Assembly (NCBI GenBank): GCA_035582835.1
Contig: JAYKAV010003131.1
Span: forward strand, 1-64,000
Reading direction: 5' to 3'
From: Phoebastria nigripes
Taxonomy: Eukaryota > Chordata > Aves > Procellariiformes > Diomedeidae
DNA: 64,000 nt
The notes below the pieces were generated by a model. It was not told where the DNA came from. It saw only the letters and a program-made list of their open reading frames with translations, and ran no database searches. Positions 50,301 to 61,676 of this stretch are shown one piece after another. How positions within the stretch are numbered: the first letter of the stretch is position 1; every line of letters starts with the position of its first letter. The position numbers were made by a program, and so were the translations under genes.

Positions 50301-50807
50301 ACATTTACTTGGTCAGCCCAGTGGTATAGAAGAAATGCACTGAATTACTAACTGACAATTCAAAATTTAGGATAGGTGGCAGAATCCCACATTGTGCAAC
50401 TCTGTACTTACAAAGCATCCATCATTGTTTTTCATGGATAAATGAAGATTACAACACATGCATAAAAATTTTTATTCACACATTGAGGTTTACTGACCAT
50501 GTGGAAATACACTTTCTTGGAAATAGGAGTTGTTGGAGCTATTTTTAAACCTTTTGCTTTTATCGTAATTAGTTGTAATTAGTCTTTTCCTTGGAAATAA
50601 ATATCCATATAGTATCTGTTTACAAAAGATTTTAAAACTCCATATAGTATTCTGCTCTTACGGCATTGAGAAAAATCAGTTTAGTAGGCTTGACTTGAAA
50701 AATTGTAATTGATTTATGTTGCAGTGAATTAAATCAGTCAGTCATTTTACTTGTGACTACAGTCCCAAAATTATTTTCAGACTGCAGTTACTTTTTTTTT
50801 TTTTTCT
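41352..50807. other. AT-rich sequence, no gene seen
   Basis: No supported gene or transposon. Simple repeats are a short (CA)n at 44687-44702 and a TATAATA-rich patch at 46759-46795. Frames such as 43732-44001, 43998-44300 and 48333-48569 show no domain and look like chance frames. Confidence 0.55.
44687..44702. repeat. Short (AC)n microsatellite
   Basis: Eight AC units preceded by GTGT. Confidence 0.8.
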
Positions 50808-51026
50808 CCCTTTGTCCTGGTTTCAGCTGGGATAGAGTTAATTTTTTTCCTAGTAGTTGGTATAGTGCTATGTTTTGGATTTAGTATGAAAAGAATGTTG
50901 ATAACACACTGATGTTTTTAGTTGTTGCTAAGTAGTCTACTAGTCAAGGACTTTTCAGCTTCCCATGCTCTGCCAGGTGCACAAGAAGCTGGGAGGGAGC
51001 ATAGCCAGGACAGCTGACCCACCTGG

Positions 51027-51031
51027 CCAAT
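51027..51031 (+). promoter_or_regulatory. CCAAT box in LTR U3
   Basis: CCAAT in the context TGGCCAATGGGG, 34 bp upstream of the TATA box start. NF-Y-type sites usually lie a little further upstream, so its use is uncertain. Confidence 0.55.
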
Positions 51032-51049
51032 GGGGTATTCCATACCGTA

Positions 51050-51057
51050 TGACGTCA
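51050..51057. promoter_or_regulatory. Perfect CRE (TGACGTCA) in LTR
   Basis: The full 8-bp CREB/ATF palindrome ends 7 bp before the TATA box. The same site is intact at 10668-10675 and mutated in other copies. Confidence 0.65.
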
Positions 51058-51064
51058 TGCTCAG

Positions 51065-51072
51065 TATATAAA
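51065..51072 (+). promoter_or_regulatory. TATA box of LTR
   Basis: TATATAAA in the context TCAGTATATAAAGCTGG. Transcription would be expected to start about 25-30 bp downstream, defining the U3/R border. Confidence 0.75.
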
Positions 51073-51255
51073 GCTGGGGAGAAGAAGAAGGAAGGGGGGA
51101 CATTTGGATTGACGGCGTTTGTCTTCCCAAGTAACCGTTACGCGTGATGGAGCCCTGCTTTCCTAGCGATGGCCGAACACCTGCCTGCCGATGGGAAGTA
51201 GTGAATGAATTCCTTGTTTTGCTTTGCTTGTGCGTGCGCGGCTTTTGCTTTCCCT

Positions 51256-51261
51256 ATTAAA
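51256..51261 (+). terminator. ATTAAA polyadenylation signal of LTR
   Basis: ATTAAA in CCCTATTAAACTGTC, about 185 bp after the TATA box and followed by a T-rich stretch. The signal is kept in the 909-1481 and 33399-33974 copies and mutated in the 162-690 and 10386-10934 copies. Confidence 0.65.
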
Positions 51262-51393
51262 CTGTCTTTATCTCAACCCATGAGTTTTCTCACTTTTACC
51301 CTTCCGATTCTCTCCCCCATCCCACTGTGGGGGGAGTGAGTGAGCGGCTGTTTGGTGCTTAGTTGCTGGCTGGGGTTAAACCACAACACCCTT

Positions 51394-52259
51394 GAATATG
51401 CTCAATATGTAGATACAAATGGCAAAAATAACAACTCTCATCTGCCTTAGTTCTAACGACACTTCAGAAAGGGCACCATCATCTAGAATGCTGCAAGTCA
51501 AGTATGAGGTTGACATGTCCCAAAAGTTGGGCCTCCCCTGAAATCATTAGCACAATTTAAACATTCTCAGGCAAAGTATTATCCTCAAAAACATGTTAAA
51601 GCAAATTTAATGTTATCTGCAGTGCTGCCAAGAGCTTGCTCCACATACATTTGTGACACTAGAAATTTGGATTGTAAGTTACTTGTTGCAAATGTGACTC
51701 TTTGTATCCTGACTTTCTTATTCAAGTCTCAATGCCTTTTCTTTTTAAGTAGCAAAGGATTTTTATGATGGTTGCTGTTTATGGCTGTGCTACTTTTNTT
51801 TCTTTCAAAACCTTGAAGGACTTAATCCTTAAAGTCTTTCTCTTGAAATCTGTCAGGACTGGATCAATTTGAAATGCTAGTTTATTAAATAAAAATAAAA
51901 ATCTAAAATCCTAATGCAAAGATAAGTCTTTTTTTGCACTTTATTTTACTCTGAATTGTTCATTTAAATCATGCCAAATGAGGGTAGTACAGAAATTTAC
52001 TCCTATGTAGATGCTAAATACTAATACTAGAGTAAAAGCTCCTCTGTTTTCTGGGGTGGGGTGGGAAATTGATTCTCAAAAAGTAACAACAAAAACATCT
52101 CTCAGAAGAATTCATCTAAACCTGAAAAAAGTTTCATATTTTCTTAAAACTGGCAGATCATTTACAATGCCTTGCAGAAGCACTGTATGTATAAATGTTA
52201 TGCTCAGGAGCATTTAAAGTCATCTAGTCATTTTTACTTTTGCTCTCAGCTTTGGATGA
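51394..52259. other. AT-rich sequence, no gene seen
   Basis: No recognisable gene or transposon. Confidence 0.5.
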
Positions 52260-52289
52260 TACTAATTCACATTTTTTCATTTATTTTAG

Positions 52290-52688
52290 TGACAGGAACA
52301 GAAGGAGGCTTCATGCTGTACAAGGAGAGGCTGAGGCAGTGAAGAAAGCCTTCCTCATTCAGAAGGAAAGGGGGCCAGGGAGAGAGCTTACTTCTGTGGG
52401 AAGGTTCAGAAAACTAAAAGCCAGACTCATCCTGAGGTACACAGAGGCAGAAAGACAGGCTGGAGCACGGAAAATTCCAATTTGATATTAGAAATGTTTC
52501 ACAGTGATGATACTCAAACCACCAAAGGGGATTGCCTAGAAAGACTGGGATTCCCACTCCTTGGACATACTGAAACGCTGGCCGGATGAAGCCCCAAGTA
52601 ACATGATATAAATTGGCCCTGCTCTGCCTGGGTAGGTGGATGGGGTGAACAGAGGTCCCTTCCTACCTAAATTACTGTATGATTCCAG
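52290..52688 (+). mobile_element. CR1 LINE 3' end fragment
   Basis: The left part resembles the C-terminal CR1 coding region (GTGACAGGAACAGAAGGAGG, then a GCTGTACAAGGAGAGG-like block). The right part follows the CR1 3' end: a TTGCCTAGAAAGACTGGGAT block, TTGGACATACTGAAACGC, then GAGGTCCCTTCCTACCTAA and a TATGATTCC tail resembling the CR1 terminal octamer repeats. It is 5' truncated, as most CR1 copies are. The middle (about 52345-52440) aligns poorly. Confidence 0.8.
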
Positions 52689-55600
52689 GAATTATATATA
52701 CGTTTCATTTCCTGAAATCTGACTACTCGTTTTCAGGTCAGCATCATACAAATCTAACCCTATTCCCTCACACTATTGGATTTAATAAAGTCAAGGTTCA
52801 GACCTGCTTTCACAGGAATAGGTACTGTTAGCTTTTCCTTTGATTTTGAGCAGGGTACATACCACAGACATTTCCTTAAAGTGTTATTCTACGAAATCCA
52901 GTTAAATCCCAGGTGAAAGTGAAAATAGAAACTAATTAGCATAAGTCTTTCTACTCAGCCAACTCCCCAAAATGATATTCTTCCCAAAAGAGCTGTAAAC
53001 AATAATTAGCTATCTAGAATCTCATCAATTTGTGTACTTGTGATTATAAAAAGTTTACTTCCATTTTCATTTTAGATCATAAGTGGAGACTTCATTTAGC
53101 AGTGAATTCCTTTTACATATAAACAACTGCACAAGTGCTTCAATATTTACTCACAATTGCTATACTTCAACATGACTGAGGTTCAAATGCAAGTATGTAT
53201 CAAAAAATTAAAAGCTGTAGTGCCAGAAATCCCTTGAGATGGGTACTTTTTTAAAGGCATATGCATGCTTTGCCACAATTTTCTCTAGTTTCTTAGAAAA
53301 GACCTGTAGCTAAGCTATGATAGTCTCTGGGCCAAAGGTGAGATTCCTAGAGAGAAGTTCATCTAGCACTAGTGAACCTGGTTAGCTTTGAGTAAAAAAA
53401 GGACTTCATTCCTATTGCTTGCAGTGATCTCAGCTTTTGTGGGGAAAAACACCCATATGTAAAAATGGGTAAAGTTCTGTTGTAACATGTCATACATGTC
53501 TTTGTTAGTGTATAGATATGTTACTGTAGACGTTATGATGCTATAGAGTGCATATTCTGTCCGAGCTTCTCTAGCTAAGAAATACCCTTTGACAGAAAAT
53601 CCACTGAAAGTATTTTGTTGGGGGGTAGCAGCAGGGCTGTAACCAGGCAGTAGAGCCTTCTGCCCCTTTGGTGCTCATAGAATAGCAATGGATGGGGGCT
53701 AAAATACAGTGAGCTTGTGAAAAGTCTTGAACAAGTACCACAGCTTGAAGTCTTTGAAACAGCTTCTGTGCTATGAGCAGCAGTTTACAAGCATGCACTG
53801 GATTAAAGCAGTATTTGTCAAAAAAATCTCATCAGGGACTCAAGCTAGGAGATGGGCACAAAATTGCCTGTGGAACATTAAATAATCACGTGCTAGAAAG
53901 AACTTAGTTCATATTTTTGGTCTTGCTTCTGAAAATCCTTAATTCCAAATTCAAATGCACATTTTGTAGTGAGGATCTTTTCCACAGTGTGAACCTCCTT
54001 TCAGTGCTGAGAATCTCCCATGAATTACCTCTCAGTCAGGGCTTTCTGTAAGAGTCATTGTTGTAATCACATTGCCTCTGAGTCAGTTAGTGTGCTGAAT
54101 GACATCATCTCAAACACACCCAAATGTAGATTAATCTTCAATGGCAGAGTACCATGACTTCCTTTTGTCCTTTTCAGAGATAACACAGTCCAGTGCACTA
54201 TTCTGTGCTTTATTTCAGGATGATGCTTCTTTCAGCTTCCAGTGTAGCAGCTACCTTTTCTTCTTTCTCAGTCACTGAAAAGTAATTAACTCCAAAGCCA
54301 GTTGTCCACTTTTAAATCCATGCTAATCAAGTTTATTCCTTCATTGCATCCACTCAAACCATTATCAATTCTCATCAATAATCACACGAAGATAGGCACC
54401 TTACACTCTCATAACCACTTCCTAGCCCCTAACATTAAATTCTGCTTTTGCCTTTATGTTCACAACCAGCTCCCTGCTCTGTAAAAATCCTATATGATTT
54501 TTTAAAAAATAAATCAACTTACCTTCTCCCGAGAAAAATCATAATACATTCATTCTTCACAATCAAAATAATTTTCGTCATACTGAACCTGGAGTCCTTT
54601 CCCCTGTACACTTAATATGTGATTAGCAATAATTTCACCCAATCACATTAAGCAGGTCAGAAAGATATGAATTGCAGAATAATGGTGGTTTATTCACTAT
54701 TAGGGGAAAAGGTAGTTTGTTTATTGGAGGAGAGATTTTGGTGGTTTTTTGTTTTCCTTTGGGGGCTTTTGTTTTACAACCAGGACAGCCAGTTGGATGG
54801 CCTGCAGTAACAGCCAACTTCTCCGACCTTCAGAATCCTAAATCTGACATTGCTAGGATAGGAGAAAGACCACTCATATAAGCTGTACTAAAATGTTGCT
54901 ACCAGTCCTTTTGCTCAAGTACTAACTCCCCTTTTCTTGGACAGTAGAGCTCCAAGCTCACATATGTTAAATCATACATTTACCCTTTAATCTGAAGCCA
55001 TGTCTAGGTCTTTGGTCTGCCTCTTATTGCACACACAGCTTTCAGGTCCAATTACTCATGTTCCCTTCCCCCCTGCACATTATCATTATTGTACTAATGC
55101 TATTTATCACCTTCATGCATGAGAGTTCTCCATCCCCAACAATTTTTAGATTTTCTCCTGTTACTTAGCTGCCTTTGAGTCACCTCTTGTTTCACAAGTC
55201 TTTGCAGCTGTCCTTTGTTTTCATCTGTGCATGTAAGTTTTTTGCTTGCATGATGGAGTTAGCCCTTAATATTTGATCTCATAATTCCTTCTATAACAAA
55301 TGGTCATTTGAAACAGCAGAGTGAGAAAGAGTCTACTACTTTTCATGAGGTAAAGAATAACCATGACAGCTCTCCCACACAACCACTCTTTAAACTCTCT
55401 GGCTTCAGCTGAATGTATTTGGGGACAGACAATTCATCACATTTCTTTCTGGGTCTTCACATACTGCCAGTAGATCAACAGAGCATGTTACAGAGCTCGG
55501 GGAAAATAGCATGAAATTTAATGGCAAAGATGATTTGATCAGATCAATTAGTCTGTAATTGTTCAAGTGAAAACCAGCATGTGACTATGATTGTGATACA

Positions 55601-57639
55601 GTTATTGGATGACACTGTTGTATGATACTTTTGTTAGTAGTATACACCCTACTGTCACAGCTTTTAATAAAAATAATGCCTTTCTCCAGCAAAGAAGGGA
55701 TCTTCAAACGTTGCAGTGATAAATTCTGTCACCAGGATTGACTATAGCTATCTTCTACTTCTACAGTTTATTTTTGCACATAATCCTTCCAAAAAGATTT
55801 TTTTCTCTCCAACTGCTTTATAATACTGTTGCAGCTTTTCATCTTTTAATAAACAACACAAGAACTTTATTTCAATGTCAGGATTTGAGAGGAAACAGAA
55901 AATAAAATATTTTGAGTCACAGGGCCTTAAGCTAAGCAACTTCTCCCTGCCCCGCCCTGCGCTGGCATCATTGTAAAAACCAATGCTATCTTTATTTTAA
56001 AATATACCTTGGTTTTAGAAAAAGTCTTGAAATGGCATTTGTATATTATCTGTTGTGTCCTATGGAACTCACTTTGTAGATATCCAGGGGCTATTTTAAT
56101 AAGTATGACATGCAAAAAATCCAGAATCTGGGCTTCACACCATACTAAGCAACAGCTTCTTTGCATGTGTGTATGTATACAATTATGTCTATTCTCAGCT
56201 GAAGACACTGAAATACTGACATGTTTCATGAAAGACTGTCAGGATTATTTTTTTTTCAACAGGGAAGAGGAATACAGGGAAAAGAAGAAAGGGGCATTGC
56301 AGGTGAGATCTTCAGTGCTATAGAAACTGTCCAGAATGAATAATTTATAGGACTTGGTCCTAAGAAGAAAAAGGAATGAATGATGTTACAGTAATAAAAC
56401 AAACTGCAGAGTAACAACATTAGGAGGGAAGGATAAAAATTTGAAAGGAATGTTGCAAGATTTACTGACAAATTCAGGGTAAAAGTCAGTCTCAAGATAA
56501 ATGTCTGTGACAGACAGTGGTCTGAACAGAAGGTAAGAGTCTTCTCTTTCCTTTGATTATCCTCTAAAGTCTGGAAAGGATAACCTCTGGAAGGTTAATC
56601 CTCCCAGGCTGAGAGATGAGAGAATAAACTGAAGATGGACTGAGATGAATAAACCGAAGTCTGAGGCAAAGCAACTGCAGGGCCATACATGTATTTTAGG
56701 ACTGCACCTTATAACATACCTTCAGTAGGATTTTGGACATTGCTATCCTTGTATTCTCTGCTGACAGAGGAGATAAGTCTAAGTAAGGGTTTGTGTGCAT
56801 GGTAAATCAAAACAGTACAGATCAGAAGATGCAGAGGCGGGGGAGGGGGGAGGAGTAGTGATCTCCTCCCTGTCCCTCTAATGAAATATTTAGATGACAG
56901 AGGGTAAGAAGCAGCCTTCAGGGCCTCATGGTCTCTTTTAGTTGCTCCAAGCTACCTCACTTCAGATTCATCTGGAAACTTACAGATCTTTCACTCCTGT
57001 CTTATATTCTTTTCTTCACACCCTCTACATTCCAATTATGCCTCCCACAGCAAAGTTCACAATGACAAAGAATCATCACAAAAAACATCCAAAAATGTCC
57101 AGATCTTCAACATAGTTGTCACCCACTGAACTCTGTCATAGACGTATCTTTTCAAATTCAGTTATGTATCAATATGCACAATGTCTTTAATCATCATTTC
57201 CTAAACATTATCACTGGTTATCATCAAGAAAAATATTTCAATTATAAATCTTTTATTAGAAAAGTTTAATTTTTCAGTTCCTTTTCTTTCATAATTCCTT
57301 CTTAGTCATATAACCTGTCAAAATGAAGGTAACATTTGGCAATAATAGAATCAATGCATACTGTATGCCCACTTTTTTATGTTTATATCTAACAATATAC
57401 TGTCTTTAATAATTAGTCTGTTTTCTCACATTTAAATTTGATTGGCTAGCAGATATTTAGACATAAATCTAAACATTCTTTATATAAATTCAACTTTTGG
57501 ATATTTAATTCTCAACTTGAAACTGTTTCAGTAAACAGATTTCCTTAGGTGATTATTTGTTCACAAAAAAACAAGCTCCTAAAATTTAGTTGGTTTTGGT
57601 TTCAATCAATAAAAGGTATAGTTTCATTAGCACTTAAAG
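52689..57639. other. AT-rich sequence, no gene seen
   Basis: No supported exon or mobile element. A G/A-rich patch lies at about 56832-56856. Frames at 55927-56229 and 56009-56323 overlap on opposite strands and show no domain. Confidence 0.5.
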
Positions 57640-57712
57640 ACAAACAAACAAACAAACAAACAAAACAAAACAAAACAAAAACAAACAAACAAAAAAACAA
57701 AAANCAAAAACC
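57640..57712. repeat. (CAAA)n/(CAAAA)n simple repeat
   Basis: Tandem CAAA units pass into CAAAA units and then irregular A-rich sequence with one undetermined base at 57704. Confidence 0.9.
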
Positions 57713-60059
57713 AGAAATAAACAGTCTCTGGCTGCCAAAATATAATGTATGAAGTTAAAGAGTTTACATGTCATCTTAGATTTGCAGTTACCAGAGAAAA
57801 GAAAAATTTACACATTGTGTAACTGGATTTGGATGCGTAAAAGCCTCGATTAGGCAAATGACCTAGTAATCTGTGTCTCATAGAATGAAAATATTCTGTC
57901 TGCTTGAGCATTTGCTTTGGTGAGTGGAGGGAGGTGGAAATGGGTGTTGGAATTCAGCATCTGTTTTCAACCTATACTGGGGAGCAATGTGAAAAACAGA
58001 AATGGGACTTTGTTTTTAAAAGCAAGTTGTGTGTATAAATTCCACTGTACCTTTGAAGATATCCCCACAGATAAAGAGAAGATCATGCATGTCCCTGACA
58101 AGACAGGTAATATTGTTAAACTACCCATTAAAAAAAAAAAAAAAAACCAAAACAATCATTACTTAAAGAAAATGGTTATTCAGTGACAAAAACAAAGTGA
58201 TTTTTTTTTAAACCAGTGTTATAATTGTTCATAAGATAAATGTCTTGTTTGTCATATTTCTGAAAGAGCACTACCTCAGATTTCACAGTCAATTACTAGC
58301 AGAATAGTGAAAGGTGCAATTAAAATGGATTGGCAGAATGGGGATGGAGGACCCATTTAATTACTTTAAATCCTGTTTTTGTTCTCAGACTAATATACAT
58401 ATAGTCTGTGGAGTTAAAATAAATTATACACATACTTAAATTAACCTAAATTAACAATTAAAATAAAACTATGTGATGTAGTGCTACACCAGTCAATTTG
58501 ACATTACACTAAGTTACAAGTATATTCTTGTAGGACTATCTTCTAAGAACAGCTACATATGGCTTATAAATGATTGGTGATACAGAAACATAAGAAAGAA
58601 CCATGTTTTACTTTTATCTTTGTACAGTGAAGACAGATGCCAAAACAAAGGCTGCAGATACTCAATGTTACATGCAACTAGCTGCCTAGATTTCTTCTTT
58701 TCTCTCAAATTTATTTGTAATCAGTTAAAAAAGTTCAAAAACATGAGTGACATTGAAGACATATATAAATAGGGTGACCACACAAGACTTATTTTCTTAC
58801 AAAACCAAGCTGAAAGTTGTATCTTGGCTGGTCCTGACTTATATAAAAGTTATGAGCTACACAAAATAGTGTGAATTGCAGTAATACCCAAATAAAGATT
58901 TAAAAAGGCAGTAAGTCTGAAGTAGAACCCATACAAAGCAATGAAGAATTAAATAATTAACAGTGGTTAATGTGTCTAATAATATTAAGATTATTTAGCT
59001 TGTATAAAGTACTGATTTTTATAATATATATGGGTGCCAAAAATGCATGGAAATAGAGAAATAGCTGAACAAATTACATGCAGTTTATTGATGAGTTTCA
59101 CTTCAGTCTTTTTGCAAGATGTTTGCAGTCATTACAATATTCAAAACCACTAATTATTTCAAGTAATCTGTGAACGTAGCTATAAAGATATTTCTGATTG
59201 AGGTCAAGAAGTGCTGTTGGGTGAATAACAGTTTTGAAAATGGTTCGTATTTTTAAATACGCTTTTAGAACTGAGGCTTTTATAGCTTTGATAGCTTTAG
59301 AATAATCTCTGTTTTTTAGGCAAAAAAACCCAGGATAATCTGACAAACCTGGGAGAAAAAGGATAATGCTGTGTTAGAAAAGCATGTCAGCATTATAGTC
59401 TTTGAAAAAATAATTTTCCTCATTTTTTGTCTTACAAACTCTTAAAATGCTATTCTGTCAACAACAACAACAAACACTGTCCTTGTGTCATCATCAGACT
59501 GCCTTCTTGTCTACTCTATAAAAATTACATATCCAATAGTTTAATTAGACAAGTAGCATATACTATATTGTATATCACAAAACTACATTTGTTATTACTA
59601 AATTTTCAATCAGAGAGCTATAAGTATTTTTCTTAGTTTTGATGGTTCAGTGTGTCATTTCATTTGCATTGATTAATTTATTCACTACCATGTAGAGGAA
59701 GAAGGAGATAGGTTTAAAAGACATCTCAAAGAGAGTGACTTTGCTTTGTGCAAATTGTCAAAGGCTTGTCCTAAAAGGCAAAGCTGAACAGTTTTTTGCT
59801 GTCATAATGATTTGGGTTTTACCCTTTCGTAATGCTTTTCCAGTGTTAGCTACATGGTTTTTGTTTGATTCTTGTGCTGTAAGTTTGGTTATTTGGGGTT
59901 TTTTTTGTTTTAAATCTTGGATGCCTGTTGTCAAGTTAAAAGAATAAAAGCAATTTACAGGTATACCAGATCTGAAATAGAGAATTCTAGATAACTGGCT
60001 TTTAAAAAACACCTTAAAGAGAAGGGATTAAATAAGAAATTGGGCAAAGTGAAGAGGAA
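57713..60059. other. AT-rich sequence, no gene seen
   Basis: An A run lies at 58129-58146. No recognisable gene, RNA or repeat. Confidence 0.5.
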
Positions 60060-60660
60060 AGGGGACCCCCTGGGATTGCCTTAGGCATTGCCTCAGCTCA
60101 CTCTGCTTTCGCGAACCCTCTGCCAACTGTCAGAGGTACTGTACCACACACCTGTCCCCTGTGGCTTGGGGTCATTCTCCCACTGATACACATTCCCGCC
60201 CTGCCCCTCCCAAACCCTCTCTTCCCACCTTAAAATAAATAGATAAACCGGATTTATTCTTGTTCAGTCAAGGACAGGAGACAGAGTTTCTAACTTCACA
60301 ACTTTCTTATATAGTTTATAATAGATGACAAAATACTCTCAAAGCATATGAAAGGGCCATATAGGTCACAATATTCCCACCCAACCCTGAAAGTTTGGCC
60401 TCATGAACCCCATCCTCATTCAGGGTGGCTGTGAGCCTGCTGGTGGGCACAGTGGTTGGACAGCAAGAGGACAGGGACCCCAGCTTCATCCATGGGGAGG
60501 TCTCCCCCATCAAGGTTAGAAGCAGGGTCCTATGGCCCAAGAAACAGGTGGGTCCTACAGCACCAAGGGGGCAGATGTGTGAGTAACCATGCCCTGAAGT
60601 AGGAGAGAAGGAACTTGAACTTTTCCCATCTCAGGGTACAAGGAGGATCAGTGTATTAGC
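60060..60660. other. Unassigned, relatively GC-rich block
   Basis: This block is clearly richer in G and C than the surrounding kilobases. It contains C-rich runs (about 60160-60230), a GATAAACCGGATTTATTC stretch near 60242 and a 74-codon minus-strand frame (60316-60540) without a recognisable domain. It lacks the end motifs of the LTR families seen here. It could be an old unrecognised repeat, a regulatory element or an exon remnant. Confidence 0.4.
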
Positions 60661-60894
60661 TCACAAAGTTCTTCTTGGTATCCTGGAACATCTAGTTTAG
60701 AAGTGCTGCATATATTCAGAAACAGAACATATAGACAGACCCAAGCACATGGCCAAAAAGGAGTACCTGGACCACAGCAATGTTTGCAGAAGTCAGTTTA
60801 ATATACCTTCCTAGGTACTGATCTCACAGCACATTTGAGGCAAGGCAACTTTTTGCTTGTCATGTCTCCTGGTGGTTTTTCCGTTCCACAGGAT

Positions 60895-61115
60895 GGCAGA
60901 GTGGCTGAGTTCTGACAGGCACCTCTGGAGACCACCTAGTCCAGGCCCCGGCCCAGAGCAGGGTTGGCCAGATCAGGTCGCTTCACATCGCATCCAGTCC
61001 AGTTTTAAGTATCTCCAGGGATGGAGACGCCACACTCTCCCTGGGCAACCTGTGCTAATGTTCAATCACCCTCACAGTAAAAATATCTTCTCTACATTCC
61101 TATACAGTTCCCTGA
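60895..61115 (-). mobile_element. CR1 LINE fragment, minus strand
   Basis: The plus strand shows the antisense CR1 3' region in order: a CTCTGGAGACCACCTAGTCC block, GAGCAGGGTTGGCCAGATCA, TCCAGGGATGGAGACGCCAC, CCTGGGCAACCTGTGCTA and CACCCTCACAGTAAAAAT. This is a well-known order in avian CR1 copies. Several mutations and the loss of both ends show it is old. The element's own sense strand is minus. Confidence 0.88.
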
Positions 61116-61541
61116 AGAATAATTTTGTTGTTGTTGTTTGGTTGGTTTTATACTGTGAAGAAGACTTGACCTTTGACCTTGGGAGTATAAAGAATGAAGC
61201 ACTACTGAGCTTATTCTCCATTGGCCTGGATATATGAAGTTACTAACAAAGTTCAAAGCACATGTATGATGGTACAAAATCAAGACAATCCAAAGCTTGG
61301 TTTTGAAAATTAAAGGAAATACAGAGTTTTGGTACTTATTTGCCTAAAAAAATTGGAGAAAAATTAGGAAGGATTTTTCACTCAAAATAATGAAATGCAA
61401 CATGGCTATAACATAATCTGACTGTAATGAAAACACTGGAGACATACTATCCAGCTAGAGGGACCCTAGATCTGACTCATTATTGTATATCTTTTGACAA
61501 ATCTGGTTAAAGTAGAGATCTTACATTTTTCATAAAGATAG

Positions 61542-61676
61542 GTCAGATTTTCAAAGATAAAATGGCACCTAAAAATGAAGATAAGCACCTGTTTGGCTTT
61601 TCAAAAGTGCTTAGATCAAAGTACTTAGTAGTTTGGAAAAATCCTACTTAGAATCTGCTCTATTTAAAAATCTGAC
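61542..61676. mobile_element. MITE-like element with terminal inverted repeats
   Basis: The left end GTCAGATTTTCAAA (61542) and the right end TTTAAAAATCTGAC (ending 61676) are near-perfect inverted repeats enclosing about 135 bp. The interior (ATGGCACCTA, CTTTTCAAAAGTGCTTAG) resembles, from memory, a palindromic MITE-like repeat abundant in turtles and crocodilians and present as old copies in birds. I see no clear target duplication, and I cannot confirm the family name. Confidence 0.55.

Larger units (their letters stand above)
50813..51388 (+). mobile_element. Well-preserved solo LTR, family 1, 576 bp
   Basis: It starts TGTCCTGG and ends CCACAACA. A perfect 5-bp target duplication, CCCTT, flanks it (50808-50812 and 51389-51393), which fits ERVL-like integration. 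U3 carries a CCAAT box (51027-51031), a perfect CRE (51050-51057) and TATATAAA (51065-51072); R/U5 carries ATTAAA (51256-51261). A MYB-type CCGTTA/TAACGG site (51135-51140) is also kept in the nested copy. Compared with the 33399-33974 copy it lacks a few bases around 50934-50940. No internal retroviral sequence is attached, so it is a solo LTR left by LTR-LTR recombination. Confidence 0.95.
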
